Shown here: positions 19,513 to 28,052 of the stretch, piece after piece
Position numbering within the stretch: position 1 is the stretch's first letter
How the letters are laid out: each line of letters starts with the position of its first letter
DNA from: Mucilaginibacter sp. SJ
GTDB taxonomy: Bacteria > Bacteroidota > Bacteroidia > Sphingobacteriales > Sphingobacteriaceae
DNA length: 64,000 bases
Assembly (NCBI RefSeq): GCF_028993635.1
Contig: NZ_CP118631.1
Coordinates: 4,216,001 to 4,280,000, forward strand
Reading direction: 5' to 3'
Made by a program: the position numbers and the translations under genes
Notes under the pieces: model-generated
Told to the model about the DNA's origin: nothing
Databases searched by the model: none
The model's input: the letters and a program-made list of their open reading frames with translations, nothing else

Positions 19513-20285
19513 GTCATGCTGAGTGATTAAATTCGTGGACTCTGAAGATTAGATGACAAAGAGGGCCTGTCAGTCTGAGCCCGTCGAAGACTCGTGTGCA
19601 GAGGCCTGCCCGCCATACTTCTAGGGCCTACCCATGACATGTTTAAAGCAAGTTCTTCGTCAGCAGGTAAGCTTCGGACGAAAACGGGCAGAACAATGGT
19701 GGCTCTGAGCGAAGGAAAGGGCATAGCAAGTTTTTGCAGAAGCATTGGGCACGCGGGGCGAAGCGGGGCAAAATAATTGCAGCCCGTGGTTCTGGCCGTT
19801 TTGCAGGGCAAAGGCCGGGCGATGGGCATTGGGTTGCCTGAGCGAAAAGAAGCCTCCCTGCTGACTTGATTTTTTGGTTACTTTTTTATCAAGAAAAAAG
19901 TAACTGGCCCCGCGCGGCCAAGAGCGCGACGATGTAAGTTCTTAGAATAAAGATTTTTACCTGCCTGTCGGAGATTGCTTCGTGCCTTATAATGACGTGA
20001 TCGTAAGTTGTTGATTATTAAGTGTATTTTTTCGATCAGTTTTATAACATGGGCGTTGCCTGCGGCCCGGGCTTTCCGTTGCAAGTCCTCGCTTTTCCTG
20101 CCCGCAACCCCTCTACGCGCTCCGGGCTTTACACTGCAATCCCTAACGCGGCCCACGCGCAACACCGCTAAAATATATTTTACATGTCATTACGTTTTTT
20201 TCAGGGCTTCCCTGATGGTTACTCGACGTGGTTGAGATGTCATTTCCCCTTCAGAATCCAACGGATTTTAATCACTCAGTATGAC
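19513..20285. mobile_element. Non-coding repeat element of about 770 bp with 46-48-bp terminal inverted repeats
   Basis: The left end (19513-19558, from GTCATGCTGAGTGATTAAA to GATGACA) matches the reverse complement of the right end (20238-20285, from GTCATACTGAGTGATTAAA to AATGACA) over nearly its whole length. In between there is no convincing gene; the short ORFs lack recognisable domains or proper starts. A perfect stem, GTTACTTTTTT-ATCAAG-AAAAAAGTAAC, lies at 19877-19904. This looks like a non-autonomous element such as a MITE, or a nested set of genome repeats. It fills most of the 961-bp gap between the M16 gene and the lipoprotein gene. Confidence 0.65.
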
Positions 20286-20298
20286 GCTATTTTTTAAG

Positions 20299-20398
20299 TT
20301 GTCATGGGTAACTTGTTTCATCACCCCGCGAGAAAGGTAGTCGATTTGCTTAGCAAGGGTGCTTAGCGCGTGAGGGGTTGAAATAAGTTCCGTGACAA
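20299..20398. repeat. Short inverted-repeat element of about 100 bp
   Basis: The left arm 20299-20330 (TTGTCATGGGTAACTTGTTTC, then ACCCC and GCG) matches the reverse complement of the right arm 20368-20398 (TTGTCACGGAACTTATTTC). The loop holds two direct copies of TGCTTAGC. It abuts the lipoprotein stop and could act as that gene's terminator. Confidence 0.6.
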
Positions 20399-20405
20399 TA
20401 GCGTA

Positions 20406-21068
20406 TTAAGCATGTTTAGATATTGTAGTATCATTGGCTTTATGTACTACCACACCAACGCAACGGCCGCTGCTATCTATTTCAAAAGAAATCCCTTTAC
20501 CCGGATCGGTGTAAATCTGCACCTTGCTGCCATTGTTGGTATAGGTAGAGGTTGGCTTTAATGCATAATATTTTTGAACATCCTGTTTGGTTGAACCTAC
20601 CCCTACGCCCTCGCCGGTTTTAAACCGCGGCGATGTTATGAGGATCTTTTGTATGTGACTTATTGATTCATCCTTACCGCCCATGTTGCGGTGCGAAAAA
20701 ACAGCGGTACGGTAACGGGTAATATCATGTTTGGCAAACCAGACCATCAATGAACTGCCCATGGCCGCGTCGGAGCTATCAGGCTTGCCCAATTGCTTTA
20801 TCACATTTTGAACATCATCATTTAAAATAATATGTCCAATGCCTTTACCGGGAGTTATCAGCCAGTCTGATTCGGGGACATTGACGGTGCCGGTATCCGA
20901 TGCGATAGTATGATGAATGGTGGTGTCGTTTTTATCCGGGAGATGCTGCCCCTCGGTATCTTCAGGTACTTTATTGGTATCGGCTAAAGTTGTTTCTTTT
21001 TTTGAGTTATTGCCACAGGCTAAAAGGCATATGGCGATCGAAATGATTATTAAGCTATTTCTGATCAT
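20406..21068 (-). CDS. Hypothetical lipoprotein
   Basis: 220 residues. The lipobox LLAC lies at about residues 15-18 (MIRNSLIIISIAICLLACG), followed by a Lys/Asp/Thr-rich linker and a mature domain of alternating strands from about residue 65 (WLITPGKGIGHIILNDDVQNVIKQLGKPDS). I do not recognise the domain. It is divergent from the helicase across an 84-bp gap that contains a perfect 25-bp palindrome, so the two may be regulated together. Confidence 0.7.
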   Translation of the reverse strand: MIRNSLIIISIAICLLACGNNSKKETTLADTNKVPEDTEGQHLPDKNDTTIHHTIASDTGTVNVPESDWLITPGKGIGHIILNDDVQNVIKQLGKPDSSDAAMGSSLMVWFAKHDITRYRTAVFSHRNMGGKDESISHIQKILITSPRFKTGEGVGVGSTKQDVQKYYALKPTSTYTNNGSKVQIYTDPGKGISFEIDSSGRCVGVVVHKANDTTISKHA

Positions 21069-21104
21069 AAGAGTATAACCAATTTAATAGTTATTTTGTT
21101 GGCA

Positions 21105-21129
21105 TGTTTGGTTCACCTATAACCAAACA
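21105..21129. promoter_or_regulatory. Perfect 25-bp interrupted palindrome in the lipoprotein/helicase promoter region
   Basis: TGTTTGGTT-N7-AACCAAACA has perfect 9-bp arms and lies 24 bases before the helicase ATG. The geometry fits a dimeric regulator such as a damage-response repressor, though the regulator is unknown. A hairpin in the helicase leader is the alternative. Confidence 0.5.
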
Positions 21130-21152
21130 ACAAAAATTTTGTTAACAGGATA

Positions 21153-24131
21153 ATGACAAGCAAAGGCCAACAGGTTATACAGCAATGGTACACGGAAAAA
21201 AGCTGGGAGCAGTTCCCTTTCCAGGCTGAAATGATGGAGGCATACCTTGGCGGTTATTCAGGCTTGTTGAATGCTCCCACAGGTAGTGGTAAAACTTTTG
21301 CCTTGTTCCTGCCTTTTCTGGCAGGGTTCATCAACACACATCCCGATACCTATAAAACAAAACAAAATAACGGTTTGCTGATGCTTTGGATAACCCCTTT
21401 AAGGGCGCTTACCAACGATATCCGCAAAGCCATGCAGGAAGCCTGCGATGAGATTGGTTTACCATGGCGTATAGCCACCCGAACCGGGGATACCCCCGCT
21501 GCCGAAAAACAGGCCCTCAAAAAAAAGCTGCCCGAAGTGCTGCTCACCACGCCGGAAAGCTTGCACCTCATGCTGGCCCAAAAGGAATATCCTAAACTGT
21601 TCAGTCAGCTGCAGGTGGTTGTGATTGATGAATGGCACGAGTTATTGGGTACGAAGAGGGGAGTGCAGGTGGAGCTGGGTTTGTCCAGATTAAAGCACCT
21701 CACCCCAACCCTCTCCAAAGGAGAGGGAGCCGAAAAGTTAGATACTAAAGTAAAAGAAAAATATCCCGGCTATCATACAACCGATGCTTTGAGCTGGCAG
21801 GCAAATATTGATAATGCAAAGTTTATGCGTCATCAACCTACCGAAGCGGAAAATATTTTGTGGCAATTATTGAGAGGTAAAAGGACGGGATATAAATTCA
21901 GGCGGCAACATCTTGTGTTGAATTATATACCAGATTTTATCTGCCTTGAGAAGAAATTGATTGTTGAGGTTGATGGAGGATATCATAACAGCATAGAACA
22001 ACAACATTTAGACGAAGAAAGGACAGCATATTTAAATTCACAGGGATATACCGTGCTGAGATATACTAATGATGAAGTGTTGCAAAATCCTGAAAAGGTA
22101 ATTGATTCCATTAAGCAATATTTAGAAAAAAGCTCCCTCCCCCTCGGGGAGGGTTGGGGTGGGGTGAAAATCTGGGGCATCTCCGCAACTATTGGCAATC
22201 TTGAACAGGCCGCCGAAGTTTTATTAGGGAATGATTTTCCGTCGGAACAGGTTAAAATGGTGCGCGCTAACCTGGAGAAGAAGCTGGATATCCGGTCTAT
22301 TATTCCACAGAATATTGAGAATTACTCCTGGGCTGGGCATATCGGTTTAAAGCTGCTGCCCGAGGTGATGGAAATAGTTGCCAAAAGTAAAACCACACTG
22401 ATATTTACCAATACCCGCTCTCAATCGGAGATCTGGTACCATGCCATTTTGGATAATTACCCGGAATATGCAGGCATCATGGCTATGCACCATGGCTCAT
22501 TGGATAACGAGCTGCGCAACTGGGTAGAAGCCGCCCTGCATGCCGAAGCGCTAAAACTGGTGGTATGTACTTCAAGTTTAGACCTGGGGGTTGATTTTCG
22601 CCCTGTAGATACCGTTGTACAGGTTGGCAGTCCCAAAGGTGTTGCCCGTTTTATGCAACGCGCAGGGCGAAGCGGGCACCATCCGGGAGCGACATCTCTG
22701 GCTTATTTTGTACCCACGCACTCGCTCGAGTTATTGGAGGGCGCGGCGCTGAAGGAAGCTATTAAGGATAAGATTTTTGAAAGCCGCGATCCGATGCTGC
22801 TCACCATGGATGTGCTGATCCAGTACATGGTGACACTGGCCGTGTCTGATGGTTTTTACGCCGACGAACTGTTTGAGGAGGTTAAAACCACCTATGCCTT
22901 TGCTGATCTGAGCAGGAACGAATTTGGTCAGCTACTTGATTTTATCACCAGCGGCGGCAAAACGCTTGCCCAGTATGATGAATTTTTAAAAGTTGAGGTT
23001 GAAAACGGATTGTATAAAGTAAATAGCCGCAGAGTAGCAATGCGCCACCGGCTGAGTATTGGCACCATTACCAGTGAATTAAGCATCCGCGTAAAATGGC
23101 TCAGCGGTGGTAGTTTGGGTACTATTGAAGAGTCCTTTGTATCGAAGTTAAAACCCGGGAATACCTTTTGGTTTGCGGGTCGTAGTTTGGAGTTTGTGCG
23201 CGTGAAGGAAATGACGGCCTACGTTAAAAAATCCAACTCCACCAAAGGCATCATCCCGAGTTGGAACGGGGGGCGGATGCCGCTGTCATCACAATTGGCG
23301 GCTGTGTTCAGGCTTAAACTGGATGAGGTGGCGCATGGCATCGAAAAAGATGTGGAAGTTAAAGCTTTGAAACCGCTTTTTGATTTGCAGCAGCAATTAT
23401 CGCACCTGCCGCAAAGCCACGAGTTTTTGATCGAGTCGTTTAAATCAAGAGAAGGGCACCACTTGTTGTTTTATCCTTTTGAAGGGCGATTGGTGCACGA
23501 AGGCATGGCATCGCTGCTGGCTTATCGCATCAGTAAAATAAGACCTGCCAGTTTTTCCATTGCCATGAATGATTATGGCTTTGAATTGCTCACCGACGAA
23601 GACATCCCTATTGAGGAAGCATTGGAGGATACCGGCTTTTTTTCGATAGATAACCTGATAGATGATATTCAGCACAGTTTAAATGCCAATGAAATGGCCC
23701 GCCGCCGTTTCAGGGATATAGCACATATCGGTGGCTTGGTATTTACCGGCTATCCGGGTCAGCAGGTTAAGAATAAACATTTGCAGGCATCAACTTCATT
23801 GCTGTTTGAAGTCTTCAGCGAGTATGAGCCGGATAACTTACTGGTACGCCAGGCCTATAATGAGGCTTTGGCCTTTCAATTAGAAGAGTTCAGGCTAAGG
23901 GCTGCTTTGCAACGGATCCAAACACAAAATATCATTTTGAAAGTGATTGAGCGACCAACACCTTTTGCCTTTCCGATCATGGTTGACAGCCTCGGCCGGG
24001 AAAGACTAACTACTGAGACCATGGAAGAGCGCATAGCCAAAATGGCCCGCAGCTACGGCGCCGAAGGTGTTCCCGAACCTGCAGAGCGGAAAAGCAGAAA
24101 GCCGGGAATTACAAGGAAGAAAGGGTTTTAA
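21153..24131 (+). CDS. Ligase-associated DNA damage response DEXH helicase with an inserted DUF559 nuclease domain
   Basis: 992 residues, against about 835 once the insertion is removed, which is the family's usual size. Walker A: NAPTGSGKT (40-48). Motif II: D159-E-W-H162. Motif III: S344-A-T346. Motif VI: QRAGRSGH. These mark an Lhr-like helicase that works with an exonuclease and an ATP-dependent ligase in DNA repair. Residues 182-338 are foreign: they come from the repeat-bounded element at 21696-22166 and hold a DUF559 endonuclease domain. The frame is open throughout, so one fused protein is expected. The partner exonuclease and ligase lie 17 kb downstream (40971-43678) instead of next to it, and the calcineurin-like pdeM partner is not in the window. 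Confidence 0.93.
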   Translation: MTSKGQQVIQQWYTEKSWEQFPFQAEMMEAYLGGYSGLLNAPTGSGKTFALFLPFLAGFINTHPDTYKTKQNNGLLMLWITPLRALTNDIRKAMQEACDEIGLPWRIATRTGDTPAAEKQALKKKLPEVLLTTPESLHLMLAQKEYPKLFSQLQVVVIDEWHELLGTKRGVQVELGLSRLKHLTPTLSKGEGAEKLDTKVKEKYPGYHTTDALSWQANIDNAKFMRHQPTEAENILWQLLRGKRTGYKFRRQHLVLNYIPDFICLEKKLIVEVDGGYHNSIEQQHLDEERTAYLNSQGYTVLRYTNDEVLQNPEKVIDSIKQYLEKSSLPLGEGWGGVKIWGISATIGNLEQAAEVLLGNDFPSEQVKMVRANLEKKLDIRSIIPQNIENYSWAGHIGLKLLPEVMEIVAKSKTTLIFTNTRSQSEIWYHAILDNYPEYAGIMAMHHGSLDNELRNWVEAALHAEALKLVVCTSSLDLGVDFRPVDTVVQVGSPKGVARFMQRAGRSGHHPGATSLAYFVPTHSLELLEGAALKEAIKDKIFESRDPMLLTMDVLIQYMVTLAVSDGFYADELFEEVKTTYAFADLSRNEFGQLLDFITSGGKTLAQYDEFLKVEVENGLYKVNSRRVAMRHRLSIGTITSELSIRVKWLSGGSLGTIEESFVSKLKPGNTFWFAGRSLEFVRVKEMTAYVKKSNSTKGIIPSWNGGRMPLSSQLAAVFRLKLDEVAHGIEKDVEVKALKPLFDLQQQLSHLPQSHEFLIESFKSREGHHLLFYPFEGRLVHEGMASLLAYRISKIRPASFSIAMNDYGFELLTDEDIPIEEALEDTGFFSIDNLIDDIQHSLNANEMARRRFRDIAHIGGLVFTGYPGQQVKNKHLQASTSLLFEVFSEYEPDNLLVRQAYNEALAFQLEEFRLRAALQRIQTQNIILKVIERPTPFAFPIMVDSLGRERLTTETMEERIAKMARSYGAEGVPEPAERKSRKPGITRKKGF
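21696..22166 (+). mobile_element. In-frame 471-bp insertion: DUF559 endonuclease flanked by palindromic terminal inverted repeats
   Basis: The ends 21696-21730 and 22132-22166 are inverted repeats, identical at 30 of 35 positions. Each contains a hairpin: CCCTCTCC-AAA-GGAGAGGG (21709-21727) on the left and, in the same orientation, CCCTCCCC-GAG-GGGGAGGG on the right. The stem difference is a compensatory T-A to C-G change, so the pairing is maintained. The length is exactly 157 codons. The cargo reads PTEAENILWQLLRGKR, FRRQ, YIPDF and IVEVDGGYH, the DUF559/Vsr-like PD-(D/E)XK pattern with D261, E272 and D274 intact. The cargo DNA looks richer in A+T than the helicase around it. There are no intein splice residues. 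Transposition is inferred. Confidence 0.82.
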
Positions 24132-24199
24132 ATAATGAAAAGCAAAAGCAGGCCAGCTGTATGCAAAGCAAACCGGTGGCCCCTCTTTTTTCTATCTTT

Positions 24200-25789
24200 T
24201 TACCCTATCAAAATCTCCCGTTCCACGCGTATCTCCTTTAAAAAATATTCATCGTGCGATACAACGATGAGCGTTCCCTGGTAATCGTTAATAGCTGCTG
24301 TTAAAATTTCGATGTTTTGGATATCGAGGTTATTGGTGGGCTCATCCAGGATGATCATATCCGGTGCCTGGTTGCTGATGGTTAACGAACAGATCATCAG
24401 CCGCATTTTTTCGCCACCGCTCAGGGCGCTGCACGGTTTATCCCAATACTCCTTAGTAAACAAAAACCTGTTGAGGCGAATTTTGATGTCATGTTCCTGC
24501 AATATGCCCGAATTATATTCTTCCGCCTGTTCATAAACACTGAGCTTGTTATTGATGAGTGAATAATCCTGGTCGATATAAATGGCTTTAACCGCCGCGC
24601 GTTCAATTGTGCCCGATTGTGGTTCCAGTGAGCCCAGCAGCATTTTTATCAGCGTTGTTTTGCCCGAGCCGTTTGCTCCTTTGATCACCAGCCTTTCGCC
24701 GCTGGCGATTTGAAAACTTAACGGCGACTTCCAGAGCTGCTGATCCCCGTATCCAAAGTCGAGGTCCTTAGCACTAATCAGTACCTTCCCTTTATGAAGT
24801 GCCGAATTGTCAAAGCCCATCTTCATTTTATCAATATCCGGCAACCATGTGCGTAGCTGGCTTAGTTCCTGTGCGATAGCATCAGTTTTTTCGGCATGGA
24901 CACCCTTCATCTTCGAGGTGCTTTTTTCGGCGCTGTTTTTAAGCGTTTTCATCATGATAGTGGGCACACCGGCTTTTTCCTGTTTCTTTTTACCGCGGGC
25001 ATCCAGCTTTTGCTGCCGTTCAATCGATTCCCTTTCTGTGTCCTTAGCCTTGCGGAGCGCTTTCTCCCTGCTTCTTACATCCTGGTTCAGGGCATCGCTC
25101 TCCATCATTTTTTGTTCGGCATAAAAATCGTAATCTCCGCCGTAAACGGTTATGCCCCGCTTGCTAAGTTCGCAAACCGTATTAAGTAAGTTGAGTAAGG
25201 TACGGTCGTGACTAACCACCACCAGCGTATTATTGGTTGATTGGATATAATTATACAACAGTTCCCTGCTTGAATTATCCAAATGGTTGCTCGGCTCATC
25301 CAGCAAAACTATTTCGGGGCGATGAATGGCGATGCCTGCTAAAAATACTTTCGTTTTTTGCCCGCCGCTAAGTGTTCCCATTTTTTGCGACAGGTCAATA
25401 TCCCTAAGTTGCCAATGGATAAACGCTTCCTGGCAGCGCTCCTCAATAGCCCAGTCGTCATTGAGCAGGGTCATATTTTCGTCGGTAACATTGCCTTCAA
25501 GGATCTGCTTTAAGGCGTTTAGTTTATTGGCTATTTGCAGGGCTTCGGCAATGCTAAACTCGTTGTACTGTCCAAAAATCTGGGGCACATAATATGGCTT
25601 AGAAGTAGTTTTTACTACGCCGCTTGCGGGTTGTAAGTTTCCGGCTAATATTTTAAGCAGGGTTGATTTCCCCGTGCCGTTGTTGCCTATGAGGGCTATT
25701 TTATCATTTTTATTGACTACGAGATCTATACCGGCAAATAAAAGATCACGGTTAGGGTGTATATAAGTGATATCGTGCAGAATAAGCAT
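24200..25789 (-). CDS. ABC-F family ATPase (ribosome-associated)
   Basis: 529 residues with two ABC domains in one chain and no membrane segments. First Walker A GNNGTGKS (about 36-43), first signature LSGGQKTKV with LLDEPSNHLD; second Walker A GANGSGKTT, signature LSGGEKMRL and ILDEPTNNLD. A long basic linker (about 230-315, KKKQEKAG..MMKTLKNSAEKSTSKMKG) separates them and resembles the interdomain arm that reaches into the ribosome in ABC-F proteins. Function is translation-factor-like; whether it protects against a ribosome-targeting antibiotic cannot be told from sequence. Convergent with the helicase. Confidence 0.9.
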   Translation of the reverse strand: MLILHDITYIHPNRDLLFAGIDLVVNKNDKIALIGNNGTGKSTLLKILAGNLQPASGVVKTTSKPYYVPQIFGQYNEFSIAEALQIANKLNALKQILEGNVTDENMTLLNDDWAIEERCQEAFIHWQLRDIDLSQKMGTLSGGQKTKVFLAGIAIHRPEIVLLDEPSNHLDNSSRELLYNYIQSTNNTLVVVSHDRTLLNLLNTVCELSKRGITVYGGDYDFYAEQKMMESDALNQDVRSREKALRKAKDTERESIERQQKLDARGKKKQEKAGVPTIMMKTLKNSAEKSTSKMKGVHAEKTDAIAQELSQLRTWLPDIDKMKMGFDNSALHKGKVLISAKDLDFGYGDQQLWKSPLSFQIASGERLVIKGANGSGKTTLIKMLLGSLEPQSGTIERAAVKAIYIDQDYSLINNKLSVYEQAEEYNSGILQEHDIKIRLNRFLFTKEYWDKPCSALSGGEKMRLMICSLTISNQAPDMIILDEPTNNLDIQNIEILTAAINDYQGTLIVVSHDEYFLKEIRVEREILIG

Positions 25790-25974
25790 AATTTCTTTCT
25801 TTAAGCGTGAATAATTACAGCGTACGTTGTGGTAACGGCGCTGTTTATTTGTCCTGAAAGAAATTATTTATCACATAGAGGGATTGGTTGTTTACCGGGG
25901 CAAAAATAATAAAAATGGTTGAAATGTAATGAAAGCGATATTCATTCCTCTTTATACCATAATACTTTTAAAAT

Positions 25975-26007
25975 AAAAAAGCCTTCAAACTTCAGTTCAA
26001 AGGCTTA
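25975..26007 (-). terminator. Terminator of the DUF1349 gene
   Basis: Read on the minus strand, a stem AGCCTT/AAGGCT with inner GAAC/GTTT pairing runs straight into TTTTTTATTTT. It begins about 25 bases after the DUF1349 stop. The rest of the 243-bp gap to the ABC-F gene is featureless. Confidence 0.8.
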
Positions 26008-26032
26008 GTTCTATATCAATCCTCCGACAAAA

Positions 26033-26647
26033 TTATTTGCCGATCTTCAGCACCTTAAAATCTTCAAACGTTACATCAAAGCTTTGTTTGCCGGGTGCCG
26101 CCGCAACCATTCCTATCATCGCTTTTACATTGGGCGGGAAGTAAGCCAGGCGGAGCATATCATATTTTTCACCATCGAACGAATATTTGATCTCTACGAA
26201 ATCACCTTTCCGCAGCAATTTCAGCCAAACAGATTTGGGGCTGTCATGCCTCGGCACTACCGACCAGTCTGAAACTTCGCGGGTAACCACGGCGCTTACG
26301 TTTTGCACGCCGTCAACATATTCAATTCCGGTTTTTATCCAGTTTTTGTTATCTATCCTTACCATTAACCCGGCCTGGTGAAACAGCTCTTTGTAGGCCC
26401 CGGTAATTTTTACGCTGGCTTCAAAATCGCCTTCCTGTTCGGTAAAATAAAATGGACCGTTATCCCTGATAAAGCCATAATGTGTTACCCGCCAGTAGTC
26501 GGTTGCGGGGTCAACGGTCATGTGCAGCGTACTGCCTTCTATCAATGATTTTTGGGGTTTACTGTACCACTGCATACTGTTTAAGTTTTGTGCGAAACCA
26601 AATTTGCTGAGCAGGGCAAATAAGGTTAAAAAGGTTAGTTTTTTCAT
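26033..26647 (-). CDS. DUF1349 domain-containing exported protein (concanavalin-like fold)
   Basis: 204 residues with a signal peptide (cleavage near FGFAQ). The body matches the DUF1349 pattern: DYWRVTHYGFIRDNGPFYF, GDFEASVKITG, QAGLMVRIDNKNWIKTGIEYVDG and GMVAAAPGKQSFDVTFEDF. Relatives (yeast regulation-of-enolase-1-like) have a lectin/glucanase-type jelly roll, and many bind or act on carbohydrate. The biological role is unknown. It is a single gene with its own terminator. Confidence 0.85.
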   Translation of the reverse strand: MKKLTFLTLFALLSKFGFAQNLNSMQWYSKPQKSLIEGSTLHMTVDPATDYWRVTHYGFIRDNGPFYFTEQEGDFEASVKITGAYKELFHQAGLMVRIDNKNWIKTGIEYVDGVQNVSAVVTREVSDWSVVPRHDSPKSVWLKLLRKGDFVEIKYSFDGEKYDMLRLAYFPPNVKAMIGMVAAAPGKQSFDVTFEDFKVLKIGK

Positions 26648-26809
26648 GAAGGTAAATTTATGACAATAAAGAATGAAGATAGTTTTAGGCTATAAATTTT
26701 TGTTTGGCCGGCCTTATCACACCACGCCTCATAAGGGCCAAAGAAGGCGTGATATTTATTAATTGTTAAAATATACTTAACTTAGTATTAAACAACATAA
26801 GCAAAATGT

Positions 26810-27067
26810 ATGTCGAAGAACAAACTGCCACTTTATGCTATAGTTGAATTACTGATGCGCGTTACCGGCATTAATCCCCAAATTGGGAATTATAAAAACC
26901 ATGCGGAACGCGGTGACCAGGTAGTTGTTAAAACAAGTAACGGCACTATTCAACTTTCAAGAGCCCTTGTTTTATCCCAGTTTCATAGGCCCGAAGACAT
27001 TGAGAAACGCGATTTGGAATCCCTGGCTTCAAGGTTTAGAAGGAAGCTGAGCAGAGCAAACAGCTGA
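26810..27067 (+). CDS. Small hypothetical protein, 85 aa
   Basis: The ATG at 26810 opens a basic, soluble 85-residue protein with no signal peptide. It has an N-terminal helix-like stretch (LPLYAIVELLMRVTG), a strand-like section (GDQVVVKTSNGTIQLSRALVLSQF) and an Arg/Lys-rich C-terminus (RFRRKLSRA). I do not recognise the family. An upstream AT-rich region and normal composition make it a plausible real gene. The basic tail suggests nucleic-acid contact, but this is speculation. Confidence 0.55.
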   Translation: MSKNKLPLYAIVELLMRVTGINPQIGNYKNHAERGDQVVVKTSNGTIQLSRALVLSQFHRPEDIEKRDLESLASRFRRKLSRANS

Positions 27068-27229
27068 AAAGAAAAATCAGCCCCAAATCAAAGCAATATC
27101 CACATGGAATGTTTGTAATCTTTCGCAAACCCTGAATAATTGTTTGACTGTGGGCGAACCGTCAATTTTTCGGAACAGCAGGCCATATAGCTAAAAATTC
27201 AAGAGATTTGTTTCTTAAAAGATTTGCTT

Positions 27230-28006
27230 ATGAACCTCGGATTAGATCAAAAGGTAGCTGTTGTATTGGCGGCAAGTAAAGGATTAGGGAAAGCCTCGGC
27301 AATGGCTTTATCAGCAGAAGGCGCGAAAGTCATCATCGGTTCCCGGAACGCGGCAGAACTTAACGAGGCCGCAGAAGACATTAGCTCAAAAACGGGCAAT
27401 GAAGTGTCCTGCTTCCCGGTAGACGTCAGCGATAGCGGGCAATTGACTTCGTTTATAAATCGGGCGGGCAGCGTATATGGGCGGATAGATATATTGGTTA
27501 ATAATGCCGGCGGGCCACCGTTCGGGAAGTTTGAGAGCTTTGACGACACACAATGGCAGCAGGCCTATGAACAAAACATGCTCAGTTTTGTCCGGACATC
27601 CCGGTTGGTATTACCGTTCATGAAAACGGCAGGCAGCGGCCGTATTATCAATATCGTTAGTGGTTCGGTCAAGTCCGTATTGACCAACTCGGTACTGTCT
27701 ACCGCAATGCGTATGGGCGTAGTTGGTATGGCAAAAATGCTCGCTGACGAATTGGGCGTTTATGGAATTACCGTTAATAATATCGCGCCGGGCCTTATTC
27801 TGACAGATCGGATCAGGCACACATTGCCCCGGGACGTGGACCCCGAAGAGGCAATTAAGGAAAAAGCCAAAAGTATTCCGCTCAAACGCATTGGCAAGCC
27901 GGAAGAGTTTGCAGCCCTGGTAGCATTCCTTTCGTCTGCCCAGGCAGCATACATCAGCGGGACAACCATTCAGGTAGACGGAGGCGCCAGCCGTGCTATT
28001 TTTTAA
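27230..28006 (+). CDS. SDR family oxidoreductase lacking the usual Tyr/Lys pair
   Basis: 258 residues from the ATG at 27230; the longer frame begins at a TTG two codons upstream, and the ATG with MNLGLDQKVAVV is the natural start. Rossmann fold: VVLAASKGLGKA in place of TGxxxGxG, VNNAGGP (NNAG), and the substrate-loop start NNIAPGLILTDR. At the YxxxK position the sequence is LSTAMRMGVVG, giving Ser and Arg where Tyr and Lys are expected. Some 3-oxoacyl-ACP-reductase-like relatives have lost the pair in a similar way. It may be a reductase with altered chemistry or a non-catalytic member. A transcription unit on its own. Confidence 0.85.
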   Translation: MNLGLDQKVAVVLAASKGLGKASAMALSAEGAKVIIGSRNAAELNEAAEDISSKTGNEVSCFPVDVSDSGQLTSFINRAGSVYGRIDILVNNAGGPPFGKFESFDDTQWQQAYEQNMLSFVRTSRLVLPFMKTAGSGRIINIVSGSVKSVLTNSVLSTAMRMGVVGMAKMLADELGVYGITVNNIAPGLILTDRIRHTLPRDVDPEEAIKEKAKSIPLKRIGKPEEFAALVAFLSSAQAAYISGTTIQVDGGASRAIF

Positions 28007-28052
28007 AGGGTGTTCAGAGATCAAGCAGATAAGCCCCGCAAGTAAAACCTAA

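Noticed and set aside
19527..20235. Several ORFs of 60-100 codons on both strands in the 961-bp gap
   Set aside because: They lack recognisable domains and good start regions, and lie within inverted-repeat DNA. They look like spurious ORFs of a repeat element.
21696..22166. Intein or group I/II intron in the helicase
   Set aside because: The insert has no Cys/Ser start, no terminal His-Asn followed by Cys/Ser/Thr, no splice domain blocks and no break of the reading frame. A plain in-frame insertion explains it better.
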